Assembly: GCA_030407085.1 (NCBI GenBank) | Contig: CM059587.1 | Location: forward strand, 107,059,501-107,123,500 | DNA length: 64,000 bases | Reading direction: 5' to 3' | Source of the DNA: Trichopria drosophilae | Lineage: Eukaryota; Arthropoda; Insecta; Hymenoptera; Diapriidae | In this document: positions 22,280-34,000 of the stretch, one piece after another | Layout of the letters: the number at the start of each line of letters is the position of its first letter | How positions within the stretch are numbered: position 1 is the first letter of the stretch | Position numbers and translations under genes: made by a program | Notes under the pieces: generated by a model | What the model was told of the DNA's origin: nothing | The model's database searches: none | What the model saw: only the letters and a program-made list of their open reading frames with translations

Positions 22280-24960
22280 TATTTACTAATAGAAAAATGT
22301 AATTATTTACTTGTGACCTTTGCGTTCGTGTTTACTTTTTTATGGTTTACTTCGATTTATTACTTCAAACCTGATCGTACTTCGCTTTAAGATGAATCTA
22401 ATTCCTGTTTGCAACGATACAATTAATGGACTGCGTATGTAGCTTAAAATTTAATTTTAGGAATAATGTCAAAGTTCAGACTAGAGCAAATCTATTATTA
22501 TGTTTTTTACGAGAATTTTGTTGCCGTCAGTCGCAAACAATATGAATTCCCCGTTTTAACGTATACGTAATTGACAGGTTGTTAACAAACGTTACTGTCA
22601 CAGTCGTAACACAGATGTCGCACGTGTCATCAGCACCCTAGAGTCCCTCTAGTAAGACATCCTAACCTAACTTCTATTCTATAGGGAATGTATATTTTTT
22701 TCAAATTTATCTCAATATAGCACCCGGAATTGTAGTTCGGCCACATTTAGAAAGAAGATATACTTCACAATCGTATGATGACCAGTTTACTATAATGGGG
22801 AATAATGATAGTATTAATTGTCCTCACTAGGCGTCGTTGATTCTCACACATAAATCTAAAGCCTCATCTTGAATCGCTGATAGCTAGGAAGAATGCATAT
22901 TGTTACGCGAACAAAATGTACTATGCAGTCAATAAAATAAAAGGTTAACTATAAATGATTCTGCAGATATTCAAAGGTACGCGTTCTTAATTACAAAGGA
23001 AATGGTGAATTTTCGTGAAGTTATGACCAATAATAGCATCATTAACCGTAATTGCATTGCACTTAACATTTCAAGAAGGTAATCAAACATGTGTACTATT
23101 AATGACGTACATTTGCAAGACTATCCGTTTTATCATCTCATCTTGTAGAACTCCATGTTGGTCACTAATTGCAGTGAAGTAAGTAAATATTTTGATGTAG
23201 GATAACATAAATATCACGAACAATTAATGATACCATCCTAGAATATAAAAAAGAAACGAAATTAGAATTTGTCACGTAATCCAAAATCGAATCTCCACAT
23301 CAAAATCCAAAACTGACGACATTTTTTTGGATTCTCGAAGATATCCTTCGGAGGATTTGTTTCTAATCAATATACGTAATTGCTTTTAATTACAGGTACG
23401 CATGATGCATTTTAATCGTGCGAATGTTTATCATTTTACACAATTACGGCGGTACTTATCTCGTATGGAAATGACAATTAATATTTTGCACGATTACCGA
23501 TAACGACATTTTAATCCGCGTAATTAAAGTTACATTTTTTTCAAATCAAAATCAAAACCGATTACTATCACACGCACGATTTTCTTTTCATTTCCTTTGT
23601 TTCCCCGAGATACTTTAATTGGGTTGCAGGTCGTTAGCATTAATAATCCTCGCGATATGGTAAACATACGTACGTACACGTTAGAATCGCGTACCCTTGA
23701 AGCTGATAGAATCCCCAGATACAAAGCAGCTTATCGGGAGTCTGAATAAATTTATTCGTTTACTTAGAAAATAATATGACGCGAGTTGCGCCATAACAAT
23801 GCGTTATTAACAACTTATTGCGCCTGAGTCCAAGTTTATTATGTCCGAGTACGAGTTATGAGGATTTTATTGTATGTAGGGCACCAGATTTCACTTTGGC
23901 ATTTTTATCCCTATTTTATTCTAGACGGGTTTTTATTAGCATTTTTAATTCCGTGACATTTCTATTTTTAGGTGAATGTGTTTGATGTGATTTATCTTAT
24001 GGAGGTATATGCGGCACACTAGAAGTGAAAAATGACAACAAATATTTACATAATTTCAATTTTATATAGCTAATACATTACCGAGGCAACGAAATTTATT
24101 TTACCATGTTGTGACATGACTTTGAAGGAATCAAAACCTATTTATTTTGGAATTGCTGTCGGGGATAGACGTGTTAAAAACCGTACATTTCCATCGGATG
24201 TTCGTCATTGCCTGATCTGGTCATTTTTAAACTGATGAATGCTCGTATTGATGACATAAACCTATAATTCCTGGTTATCATTCAGATATTTTATTGACAG
24301 CTCGGATTTTTAGTTAGTCAATTATCATTTGGAGATTAATAAGCAAGGCCGATTTAATTACAGAATTTATAAACGTAGAATACATATTGTTCACGAATAA
24401 AGTACTAGAGAGGATTGCACGAACCATGTAATTGAAGCGGTTCGCGAAGTCGTTCAGAATATTGTTTTATGAAAACGTAGGTCGAAGATAAGGGTATGCT
24501 TGTTAGTTGCTGGCCGGATAATATTGAAAATAATGAAAATGTATTTAAAATTAATAATAATGATTTGACAATGATTGAACTGTGAGTATTCCAATGACGT
24601 TTACAAACATCATCGGTAAAATTGCTTTAAAATGAAAATCAGAAGTAGATATCATGGAAATTAAAGAAGAATATTATAGTATCGCCTTTAAAATATACTT
24701 AAAAATTCTATTTTTGGTACGAAAAGTCATGAAAAATTGGACCCTCGTTACACGTTTTTGTTATTTACGTAACAGCTCGCATTAGTAATCATGTTTTATA
24801 GTAAAAAGTGCAATAGAAATGAATGTTAATAATAATAACGCCTTATACTGAACGAATGATGAAAATTTCTTTTTTTTCCGACATTTGTATTTATAATTTT
24901 TGGCTATACAAAATTGCATAAAACTGGTACTGTATTTGTTGTATAATAAAATGTTTAACA
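22280..24960. other. AT-rich non-coding stretch
   Basis: No genes or clear repeats are visible. A GATA-containing patch (ACCGATAACGAC at about 23,495) and a plus-strand TTAATTACAG|GTACGC word (23,393) were looked at and not promoted. Confidence 0.45.
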
Positions 24961-24984
24961 GCGATATGACATTAAGAGGTACCA

Positions 24985-25095
24985 ATATATTTGCAAGGTT
25001 TGACTCAGCGTCCCAAAATACCCCTATACACCAAGTTAAAGTAAAATCTAACAATTTTTTTTGCCTTTTGTGAAATTTTCGTGGCAGGCAAGGGG
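24985..25095 (-). mobile_element. Partial family A TTAA element (left end only, inverted)
   Basis: Read on the minus strand, this starts after TTAA (25,096-25,099) with CCCCTTGCCTGCCACGAAAA, then GTTAGATTTTACTTTAAC, TGGTGTATAGG and GGGACGCTGA. These words occur in the same order at 2,343-2,450 (CCCCTTCGCTGCGACGAGAA, GTTAGATTTTACTGTAAC, TAGTGTATAGG, GGGACGCTGA). The opposite end is not recognisable, so the copy is truncated or diverged. Confidence 0.75.
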
Positions 25096-25124
25096 TTAAT
25101 AATTGAATAAGAGAATTCTACCCT

Positions 25125-25450
25125 AATGGTACTTTTAAATGGTTTGTGTAATGCTCCACCGATAATGTAGGCATTTAAGTAAAAATCGTAAATTAATAGT
25201 TACGTAAACAATATAGCAAAAGTCTGGCTGTGCATAGATGATTCTAATTATTATTTGCGATGTCGTAAAAGTATAAAAAAGAATTTAATTCAGAATGACT
25301 ACGAATTGTCGGAATCAAGTAAAACTCGCCTATTCTCGGTCAATTTTCAATTAATTTTTGTGGTATTTTTTAAGAGATCGTAATTAGAATTACCTTTAGC
25401 TTTATAGAAGAAGACGTTTAAAATTTAAGTAAGTCATTAGTCCCCTTCAA
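25125..25450 (+). repeat. Family B element, copy 1 (diverged)
   Basis: The segment contains AATGCTCCACCGATAATGTAGG, then TTCTCGGTCAATTTTCAATTAATTT, TGGTATTTTTTAAG and GTAATTAGAATTACCTTTA. These match the order in the complete copy at 34,556-34,771. The terminal TTAA flanks are no longer clear. Confidence 0.5.
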
Positions 25451-25516
25451 TTACATTTGAACTATAATAAATATGTTTTCTATTTAATTTAAATATTTCA
25501 GATTAGGAATTGGCTC

Positions 25517-25820
25517 TTAAGAGGGTTTTTCAGTGGCATGTCGGCATAGGAGTACTCTACGCTAAAATATGTTGATACTAAAATATGCTAAAATAAAAAC
25601 TAAACATTTTGAAATAGATTGTTAAATAAGGATGTTCCATAGAATTAATTGTAGGTTCTAAAAAATTATTAAGAAAATTCTGGGAAACCAGTTTCCCGAA
25701 CATAAGCAAAGCCTTCCATTGATCACTCTCAGTCAATTTTTAGTTGATTTCTTTGGTAGTGTCTGAGAGTTCGTATCAGGATTATTTAGAGTAAATCGAT
25801 GTCTTATCGTCTTGCCATTT
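25517..25820 (+). repeat. Family B fragment(s)
   Basis: A left-end-like TTAAGAGGGTTTTTCAGTGG begins at 25,517, and a core-like CTCTCAGTCAATTTTTAGTTGATTT with TTTGGTAG lies at about 25,726-25,755. The right end is not certain. The pieces are diverged but in the family order. Confidence 0.35.
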
Positions 25821-26273
25821 CCTAACTCCCTTACAGCAGTAGTACGGGCGAGATGATAACATCAATTCCTAACGAAATATATTCAAATTAAACATTAACC
25901 TACGTCATGGATATTAAACTACGTCTGTATTTATTTTGCACTTCTATGCATTTTGTTTGATTGTATGTAATAGTCTAGTGAAATCTGGCAGAAAATTAAG
26001 CGAGAATTGAAAAAGAATGTCAAAACTCCCATTTTTATTCTTTCCAATTATTGGCAAATTGTAAACATATTCATTGTAAATTGCCGTACGTTCCTAAAAA
26101 CCAACGCAGATATGCAGTTTCTATGCAATTGGGACAAGACAAATTTCAGCGGGCTCGGTGAAGAAAACGAACGAGAATTCGTAATATTCAATTTTGTTAA
26201 ATAAGTATAACGAAAATTTATCCTTTAAGTTAGGATTTCACGTTACCGACACGGACGCTTTAGCTGCGTTATA

Positions 26274-26320
26274 ACGGCCCTCCGCACATGGGTTCACATA
26301 TCCGTGCGGAAAGGGACCGT
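26274..26320. repeat. Strong short hairpin
   Basis: ACGG-CCCT-CCGCAC (26,274-26,287) pairs with GTGCGG-AA-AGGG-A-CCGT (26,304-26,320). This gives a 14-bp stem with two small A bulges and a 16-nt loop. It is more GC-rich than its surroundings. It is too short for a usual pre-miRNA and could be a structured element or an old palindrome. Confidence 0.5.
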
Positions 26321-26499
26321 CGATAAAGTAGGAACTATAATAAAAAATAATAACTAAAATTAAGAATGACTGAACCGCTACTTAAACATTTTAATTTTGT
26401 AAAGGTGATTGTAAAAACTATTTATGATGACCTAAAAAATACCAGTAAAAGTTAATTAATAGAGATGTGTCAGCATTATATATAAATTATCTATTCGCG

Positions 26500-26665
26500 A
26501 AAACTCTCGTTGAATTTTCATTTAATTCGTTTAGCATTTTTAGCAATTCGCAATACAGTAATTAGAATTGTCTTTGCAGGCACCAATCTTGAGAATTGAA
26601 TCATTTTTAAGATAACGGTTTTGGCGTGGTTTCCTATTTTATCGACTGATCATTTTAGAATCTCC
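26500..26665 (+). repeat. Family B right half, ending at TTAA
   Basis: Words CAGTAATTAGAATTGTCTTTGCAG, GAATTGAATCATTTTTAAG and GTTTCCTATTTTATCGACTG, then CATTTTAGAATCTCC next to TTAA (26,666-26,669). They match the right half of the complete copy (TTTCCTACCTTACCGGTGG ... CACTTTGGTACCCCC-TTAA). Confidence 0.5.
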
Positions 26666-27389
26666 TTAAGAGACTGCTAGAGCCGCTCGGTTGATAATGT
26701 CGGTACCTAACCTGAACTATTCAAATTCATCAGAAAGTTCTGTTAGGGTGATTTTATACATAGATTAATCTTGAATGTAAATGCATTTTCTGCTATATAG
26801 GTTCCGATTTTGTAAAAAAATTTGATATATATTCGGCAAAAGTATAAAAAATTACCAAAAACAGACAATGTGATCCGTTTTTATTTTAGGGTAGAAGTTG
26901 ACGTTGCCAACCCAGCGGATTAAGCGTCCTTATTGCGAGTTTAGGCAGATCAGTCGGTAAACTAGTACTCTATCATAACCAATTAGACAATCCAAATTTG
27001 ATTTCGGAGAAGTGAAAATTAAACAGGTTTCCCTACGCATTACTTAAAAACTGAATTCAAAATAATAAGAAAATTGACGACGATAATCATCGATAATTTA
27101 TCTTGAATTAAGTTTGGTAAATCTTAAAAGATCATCTACAGATTACTCGTACGAAGTAGGCGATTGCTTTGCCATTTAAAATTTTATCTTAAATTGCTAA
27201 TATTCACGTAATAACTTTTTCGAAAATATTGTCACCAATGAATATTTGAATAAAAAAAAACTGAATACGACTCTTTAGATTTAATTGATCACATTGATCA
27301 CTATATATGAAACAAGTTTTGCAAAAATGTTGAAACTGGTATATCTGCCGATGTTATCTACATGGAAGTCGAGTATTCGAAAATGAATG

Positions 27390-27960
27390 ACGACCACCGC
27401 AGCGAAATCGTTGGGCAAACGGCGCGGATCGCATATAATAGTTCTCTGCTAAACTGACGAGCGCTTCATATTCGCAAGCAACCCCTTCATTACTGGCTCC
27501 CAGAAAGTGCGGCCGCGGAACGATAATGTTACCAAGATTGCGGTCGCTGAAATGAAAATGGAACTTATGGTTGGTAGCGCGTTGGTGCTGCGTCGTAGTG
27601 TACGTGTAGCGAACGACGACGGCGGCGCGCGATGCAGCAATCGGTGGGAGCGCGAGAGTCGAATCTAATTAAATATAATTAGTGGCGATTTGCATAGATA
27701 GCCGATAGAGACCGGACGCGCTGATAACCGCGATAACGGCCGTGCACGGCGATACGAGAGACGATTATTGTTGCCGGCCGCTCGCTCGGCACATATATAT
27801 GTATATATATATATATATTATAGGTGGATATATGCCGTAACCGAGTTTCCCCAGGTTTTGCTGCTGGACAGGCATCGGCACGATCGAGAATTTCCCGCCC
27901 CACCCCTGTTTTACCCCGCCAAACCCCCACCCTCGGAGGGCCAAATTATGCGAGCAAGAG
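27390..27960. promoter_or_regulatory. Large CpG-rich island with homeodomain, octamer and GATA words
   Basis: Very CpG-rich (GGCGGCGCGCGATGC, CGTGCACGGCGATACG). It includes TAATTAAATATAATTAG, ATTTGCAT and CTGATAACCGCGATAACGG between 27,661 and 27,740. This mix of homeodomain, POU-like and GATA words is typical of developmental enhancers. Open frames here (27,449-28,027) have no recognisable domain. Confidence 0.35.
27796..27822. repeat. (TA)n microsatellite
   Basis: ATATATATGTATATATATATAT-type run in the middle of the island. Confidence 0.9.
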
Positions 27961-28479
27961 GCCAGATAAAAATTCTAGATACGAAATTGTGGTGTTACTG
28001 CAAAATAGAATCAAAACGTCGCGATGATTTACGCCGACAATTTTTCAAAATCAATGTAACGAAGTACCAGGATGTTTCATTAATTAATTACCACACTTGC
28101 ATTACCACCTTGTGTATTTAGTCGTTTACTGCAGTTAATGACTGATTACAATTATTTTTTTCGTTTTGAATATCTTTCAATTGTTGAGTCATCCTACATT
28201 CAGTTTTGGGTATCCCGATGTTATTTCGGTGTATCTAGGACATCATTCTCAGAATATCTTTGACTGATGCCCTATTTTTGAAGTCATTATGATGTAGTGA
28301 AATGAACCGAAAATCTTCGAATCCAAAAATGAACCAGGCATACCGAACGGAAGGTACGCATAATGAAAGAACGAGTAGATTAAAGATATTTACATAAACA
28401 ACTGAAATCACACTTTATAAATGTCATAACTAACGTCAGGTGTGGCCAAAAGAAATCAATTATCATAAAACCTCCCATT

Positions 28480-28645
28480 AGTGACTCCTCCGCTAGGTAT
28501 CTTACTCCACACTTGCAACGCATTAGTCCTCTTACCCCCACCATGTCATAGTGGGCGTGGCATTGGCAAGGCTGCGTGCATCTGCGCATTGAATGAAGCA
28601 CATGCGCGCGTCGATAAGTCAGTCACGAGGAGGGGGTAAACATAT
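28480..28645. promoter_or_regulatory. Small GC-rich patch
   Basis: GCATCTGCGCATTG, CATGCGCGCGTCGATAAG and related words in AT-rich DNA. It may be a short regulatory element. No gene is visible. Confidence 0.22.
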
Positions 28646-28649
28646 CCTT

Positions 28650-30040
28650 CTCACTGCTGCTGTTCTGTTAGTGTCACTAATGTGAGATTGTATGGTAATA
28701 GTAGAAGGGTAAAATAAAATTATGTATAATTCTACGGCATTTCATTATTAGGCTTCCTAAATATCACTTTCGGAGCAATTCATCTTAAAGAGCACTTAAT
28801 ATGTCATGAACACCAGTAACAGTTATCGTACAAATTATTACAAAACAATAGAGACGTTGAAATTTCATTAAAGTTTATTGACGTTTCGAAAGTGTATGTT
28901 TACGAACGAGATTAAGTTTACAGATAACTTGTCTATCGTAATTTATTTATCACAATTCAATTTACAAGTAACATAAAAAATATTATTTTAAATATTTTAT
29001 AAATTTCCAAAACGTCTTTTGTAATGATAACTCTATTTTGGAATTGTTCCAAGTTTCTTATATTATAAAATCGATAGTAAAATTTAATTACGAGGATTGT
29101 AATGTACATTATGAATATAAAAACAATTTTTTTTGAAGTGTGAACAATTAAAAGAATGCTTCAAGAAGTACACAATTCTGCAGTAATATTATGATACTAA
29201 ATAAGAAAGACAACTAAAAAAAGATGTACACTTACGATAATAAAAGAAAAATGCAGTACGTGATGAAAAAGATTATACTCACCTGAAACAGAAATAAACA
29301 GTGATTAATTATACTATAATTAATTATTAAATATAAGATTTTTTAACATGTGAATTGGTCGAAACATCTAATAAGACCGTAAATATAAATTTATTCATAT
29401 ACAAGAGATTTAGAATGAATTATTATTTTACAAATCTTACTTTATTAACTAATATATATCTATTCTATATGTAAATATATTTAATAATATATTGTAAACA
29501 AGTTATTATGAAAATAATTATAACACTGATGTTTACTTAAGAAAGGTAAAAAATTACAAATAATATTTTCACCGTCTTAGTGGCATTTCATATATAGTGT
29601 GCAAAAGTGCTTAACAGAAAAGGCCATTGTGAAAAAATCGTTTCAGAGATTATCATCATTGCGAACTAGAATTACATTTCCAATGATTTACAGCATCATT
29701 TATCAAATAAATACTTCATTTGTTAACACTAAAGTTCTAACATTTTATTTTCATTTTCCTTTCAATCTCACTTAGTGCGAGGGAACAATCAGCCACGCAC
29801 GAAATCAGATTTAAAAAATCTAAAATTAATAATGAAGAAGTAGAACTAATGCAAATGTTACTGCCTGAAAAATTATAAATAAAGATACAAATTTTTAGAT
29901 TTTCTTTAAGAAATTTTTCCAGAAATAAGTTTCGTTTTTAACTGTTCTTATGGGATAATATTATCGATCATAATCAATGAACAAAATTATTTTTATCCAT
30001 GATTAACGTATTATTTTTATCACAACTAATATTTTTTTCA
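28650..30040. other. AT-rich stretch around splice candidate 2
   Basis: Apart from the recursive-splice candidate at 29,277-29,305 I see no supported feature in this very AT-rich stretch. Confidence 0.5.
29277..29305 (-). promoter_or_regulatory. Recursive splice site candidate 2 (fused 3'/5' splice site)
   Basis: On the minus strand a pyrimidine-rich tract (CACTGTTTATTTC) leads into TGTTTCAG|GTGAGTATAA, with the junction between 29,283 and 29,282. A branch-like TTAATCAC lies just upstream of the tract. The 3' half fits a strong 3' splice site and the 5' half a strong donor, with no exon between. Its surroundings do not align with those of the site at 9,837, so the shared 15-bp core is not simply a duplicated repeat. 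The two sites are on the same strand and ~19.4 kb apart. Confidence 0.6.
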
Positions 30041-30047
30041 ACGTTTG

Positions 30048-31028
30048 GTCCATGGTTCTGGTCCATGTCGCGGAATGAAATATTTGATTCAGATGTGAAA
30101 ATATTCTGCTGAAATATTTTTCGAAAATTGTCAAAATGGTGATTTTGACGTCACGTTTAGTAAATCATTGAAAACTACGATATATCTTTTTTCTGATGAT
30201 CGCATTTGAATGGAAGTACGCACATTTTGTTCATAAAATTAAGTACTTTTATCGAAAAAATAAAATAGTATTAAATAATGTTGACATTTTGTCAAGAAAT
30301 TGACCGATAACATTTTTTCAACATCAATTATGGTATTCAGCTCGAATTAATTTTGTTTAAATCGGATATGGTATCTCGAAGAAAATAATATCACCCGTTA
30401 TTACCCTTTTACGGTATGATTTTTGGAGGCGCACCATGCCCTGCGCTCAACTACGTTGAAGTAACCTTTTCCAAAACTATAACGTCTAAATAATTATTAT
30501 ACTAGGCCATTTTAACATTTTTTTGACTCCTGGTTACGAATATGAAAATATCAAGCGGTAATTAGACAAATTCAATTCGCCATTTTTGAAATTGTATAAA
30601 AAACGACTTCTTCCAGTTGTTTAAATTTAATAAAAAAATAGAAGTTAGAAACATATTTTAAGCAAAAAATGTAGGACGTGAAATTGTGTACAAAAAACTT
30701 CTGATGAGTTTTATTCCTAATATCAACAACTAGCGCATCCATTTTTCTTTAAATAAAATGTTAAATTATTATCTTCAAAATGCCATTTTAAAAAGAACAC
30801 ACGAGCTCAATAGCAAAATTTAAGTGGAAAAATGTTTTTGGTCAGTCATTTTATTTCCCCATGAAAGCACACGATTTTATGAAAAAAAAATGTGCGTCAT
30901 CTCATTTAAATACGATCATTAGTAAAACAGAAATTTGTAAAATTTCAGTAATAGTGACGTCACGACCGCCATTTTTAAAATGTTTTTCAGATCTGAACCT
31001 ATGAAATATTTCTTTTATTCTAATGGAC
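30048..31028. mobile_element. Non-autonomous element with ~170-bp inverted ends
   Basis: The left arm (about 30,060-30,240) and the reverse complement of the right arm (about 30,850-31,028) align by eye along their length. Shared words in order are ATTTTATGAA, AAATGTGCGT, CATTnAAATnCGATCAT, GTGACGTCA, CCATTTT, ATCTGAA, AAATATTTC and, at the outer edge, ATGGACC. The centre has no recognisable gene. A target duplication is not obvious. It looks like a long-TIR MITE or foldback element. Confidence 0.65.
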
Positions 31029-31454
31029 CCTACTATCGGTAGCAAATTTGACTAAACTGTATTAAACCTTATATTTTCCACTTTATGAGCATTCGAATTT
31101 CCTTTTAATTTTGAACCGACCTTTTCGTAAGTTATACATACAATCTATGAAAACTCGAAAAAACCAAGCTTAAATAGCTTAAAACTATTTCAAGTTACCG
31201 CTTACTTTAAAGATTTTCGATTAGAAATTGCCAGTATGGATGAATAAGTAAAAGACATTAAAAATACTATATTCATTGTATGATACATCTGAATCACAAC
31301 GTATGATAAACAAAAATGGAAATGCAGTCTAATATTTTATCCAATCTTAATCTCCAAAATAAAAAAAATCGTATACAATTCACAGTAATTTGTAAATTTT
31401 GTTGAACAAATTTTTTTTTTATAATTTTACGCTCAAACTTTATAGGGAATTTGT

Positions 31455-31535
31455 CGAGATTCGCCAGGGCTCGAACCCGGGACCTTTCGGTCTAGCAACT
31501 GACAAGATACGCGTTCATACCTTCGGTCATCATTC
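31455..31535 (-). repeat. tRNA-like Pol III locus, minus strand
   Basis: On the minus strand a good T-arm, CCGGG-TTCGAGC-CCTGG, pairs over 5 bp with one G-T wobble and contains B box GGTTCGAGCCC (complement of 31,468-31,478). An A-box-like GAAGGTATGAACGCG lies upstream. No acceptor stem can be closed. It is probably a tRNA-derived SINE head, with an A-rich tail near 31,410-31,432. Confidence 0.5.
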
Positions 31536-31799
31536 GTTTCTTATAAATCGATAGATGTTTTTTCTTTTTTTTTTATGTTTGCCATACTGTGTGATTCGAC
31601 ATTATTTCTCGATTCATTAAAAAAAAAAACCTTCATAACCTTAAGAATGGAAAATTATACGTCGACAAAAATGCCTAAATGATAAGAATTTCGAAATTAA
31701 AAACTCTTGAAATAAAAGTCCAACAAAAAACACAGGTTGCTTAATTTTGGTTATGAACAAAAGTACACAATATACACAAAGGCAGCCTTAAAGCTCAAT

Positions 31800-32240
31800 T
31801 AGGAAGTGCAGACCATTAAGGGCATTTCCGCCGAGCATGTATACTTGTAGCTGTAGATCCGAATCGTTCGCCAGGAATCTTATTGTGACCAAAAAAGTGG
31901 CGAACTTCGCATCAGTTTCCCATGCGAGTTTTTCCGTTATCTCGACTACGCTCCATGCTCTCGCGGCCGTTAGCGTTTTCATGCGTGCAAGGCATGTTAA
32001 ATCAAAAGGTGCCATTGCATGGGGAAGTGATGGTGAGGGGTGGGGAAGAGGTCGACGATGGTATAAGGGATTCGATATCTGTTCGCACGTCATTACCCCA
32101 GACTGCCGTACCAGCAGGAACATTCCCGTTCCTGGATATTCCTTCTCATCCCAACTTATTCCCTACTTTCTACTTTCTACTTGCATCTGCCATTTTTTTC
32201 ACCTTCTTCTGTCTCTGGTATCATATCAAGGCTGACTGAT
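31800..32240. promoter_or_regulatory. GC-rich island
   Basis: GC-rich relative to both sides. Overlapping open frames on both strands (31,788-32,239) are unrecognised. It may be a regulatory island. Confidence 0.25.
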
Positions 32241-32516
32241 CGTTTCTTCCTGACACGACCTTTTTTATCGTATCCTAGATTTTTTAGAAAATGGCAGTAT
32301 CGCCTTGACGATGGAGACTATGCTGATTAACAAGTGTTTACTAGTAACATTGATAACCGTGAAGAAAAAAAGTTACTTTCCACACGTGACTGGTTCATGA
32401 CCGAATTTCTAGTGATTTATATGTGATTCGTACGCAAAATGTCCTCTGCATATGATGCACTTGCTTTCTGTCGAGTTCGAAAGCCGGAACTTGCACATTC
32501 TAGGATTCCTTTTATC

Positions 32517-32715
32517 ACGCAATATAGGGATCAAAATAGCATTTTGCGCACCGAGTGTGAGAAAAGTATATTATGCAACTAGGAAGCAAAATAGTATTTT
32601 ACGAAGAGAGTGTTAGAACCTTGTTTTGTTCTCGAGGGAAAGAAAATGCACTCTTAATACCGCGATATAGGGAGCATTTTACGTTCCAAGTGTGAGAAAA
32701 ATAATTGCTCTCTAT
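32517..32715 (+). repeat. Dispersed repeat with 'TTTTGCGC...GAGTGTGAGAAAA' core, copy 2 (about three units)
   Basis: Three related blocks follow each other: ATATAGGGATCAAAATAGC then TTTTGCGCACCGAGTGTGAG; AGGAAGCAAAATAGTATTTT then GAGAGTGTTAG; and GATATAGGGAGC then CAAGTGTGAGAAAAA. The set matches 1,504-1,635. This is a short tandem array of a dispersed repeat. Confidence 0.6.
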
Positions 32716-32914
32716 GAAGAATATATAAATGTTGAGTATGTGAAATACTGAAATTGCAAATGTCTACATTTATAAATTGTTATTAGGTTTGATCCCATTA
32801 CATGTACCACATTTTTATTTAATTATTTTAACTAGTGTTACTTTATATATGACAATATTTCTTTTAAAAATTTATTGTAAATAAATGGTATTGTATAAAA
32901 ATCACTTATTTCCG

Positions 32915-33086
32915 AAAGTTCTCGGTCAGTTCTCAATTAATATCTCTGGTATTTTCTAGGACGCTGTTTATTGCACTCAGAATTTCCCTTACAGGGTACG
33001 AATTTTAAAAATGTTATTCAGCCATTTTTAATTTTCGTTTTTTAGTGAAATTTCCTACCTTACCAACAAACCACTTTAGAACCCCT
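32915..33086 (+). repeat. Family B right half, ending at TTAA
   Basis: TTCTCGGTCAGTTCTCAATTAA (32,919) is followed by TGGTATTTTCTAGGA, CTTACAGGGTACGAATTTT, AAATTTCCTACCTTACC, and CCACTTTAGAACCCC against TTAA (33,087-33,090). The order is that of the complete copy at 34.56 kb. The left end is lost. Confidence 0.65.
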
Positions 33087-33489
33087 TTAAATGACGATTT
33101 TAAATAAGGGTAAATTTATAATCATTTCTTGTAAAAGTTACTGGAATTTTTTAAAATCGTGAAATTAAAAATTTGTATAAAGTTTACAATGTTTATGACC
33201 TGTATTGTAAAAAATAGCGTAATTTACAAAAATTATATTAATTTTTATCGAAATTTTTTAACAGTATCTTTTTGAATTATTATGCGAAGTAGTAAAAATT
33301 CTCGAGATGATTTATGTTGGTGAATTAAAAAAAAACTAAAAAATCAAATATTTCATTTTTTTCGAAGTACAGTTTGAAATTTCCAAAAATTCTCCATTTG
33401 TAGATACTCAAATTATTCAAATTTTTCGAAAAAAATTTGGAAAATCCTAGAAAATAAGAAATTCAAAACATTAATCGAATAGTCACTGG

Positions 33490-34000
33490 TAAAGAAATAG
33501 TACAGGTTTTCTTTGCGTACGGTCAGCCGAAGGTTGCAGTGTCGGTAGCGTACCTACTTTAAGTCGTAGGTCGTTCCATAGCTCGCAAACGCCGCCGCTG
33601 ATATCTGCTACATATCTAGCAACGTGTGCCATGCCTTATCTCCGCTGCCGTTCGAGCTGCGAGTTGGTATATGGATTTTGCGTGTGCGTGAGCGAATGGC
33701 CGCGGGAGTATGCGTGAGCGTGCGCGCGCGCGATCGGCATTGTGCATCAAACGACCATACCAGCGGATGGGATACCGCCAGATCTCCATCTACGTCCGTC
33801 AACTCTACAGACACACACAGGCGTATAAATGTATGAACCGTCACCAACGTCGTCGTCGTCGTCGTCTTCCACCACGTTACGTTGTAGGGACGTAATTTAC
33901 GGACGTAGAGAACGTAACACGCGGACGGCTCGCGTCTTCTCGACACTGACTCCTGCGAGATCCGGATGTTTCGATCCCTTTAGATGCCTTCCGCACTTGC
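33490..34000. promoter_or_regulatory. CpG-rich island with (CGT)n tract
   Basis: Strongly CpG-rich (GCGTGAGCGTGCGCGCGCG). It contains a GTCGTCGTCGTC run (33,849-33,866), a TATA-like GCGTATAAATG (33,821) and a short CA run. Overlapping open frames on both strands carry no domain. It may be a promoter or enhancer. Confidence 0.3.

Noticed and set aside
23378..23402. Plus-strand TTAATTACAG|GTACGC as a fused splice site
   Set aside because: The pyrimidine tract is weak and the donor is non-consensus. It is a single occurrence.
33849..33866. CRISPR-like or coding repeat
   Set aside because: It is a simple GTC trinucleotide run in a CpG island. No spacer-repeat structure exists anywhere in the window, and the genome is eukaryotic.
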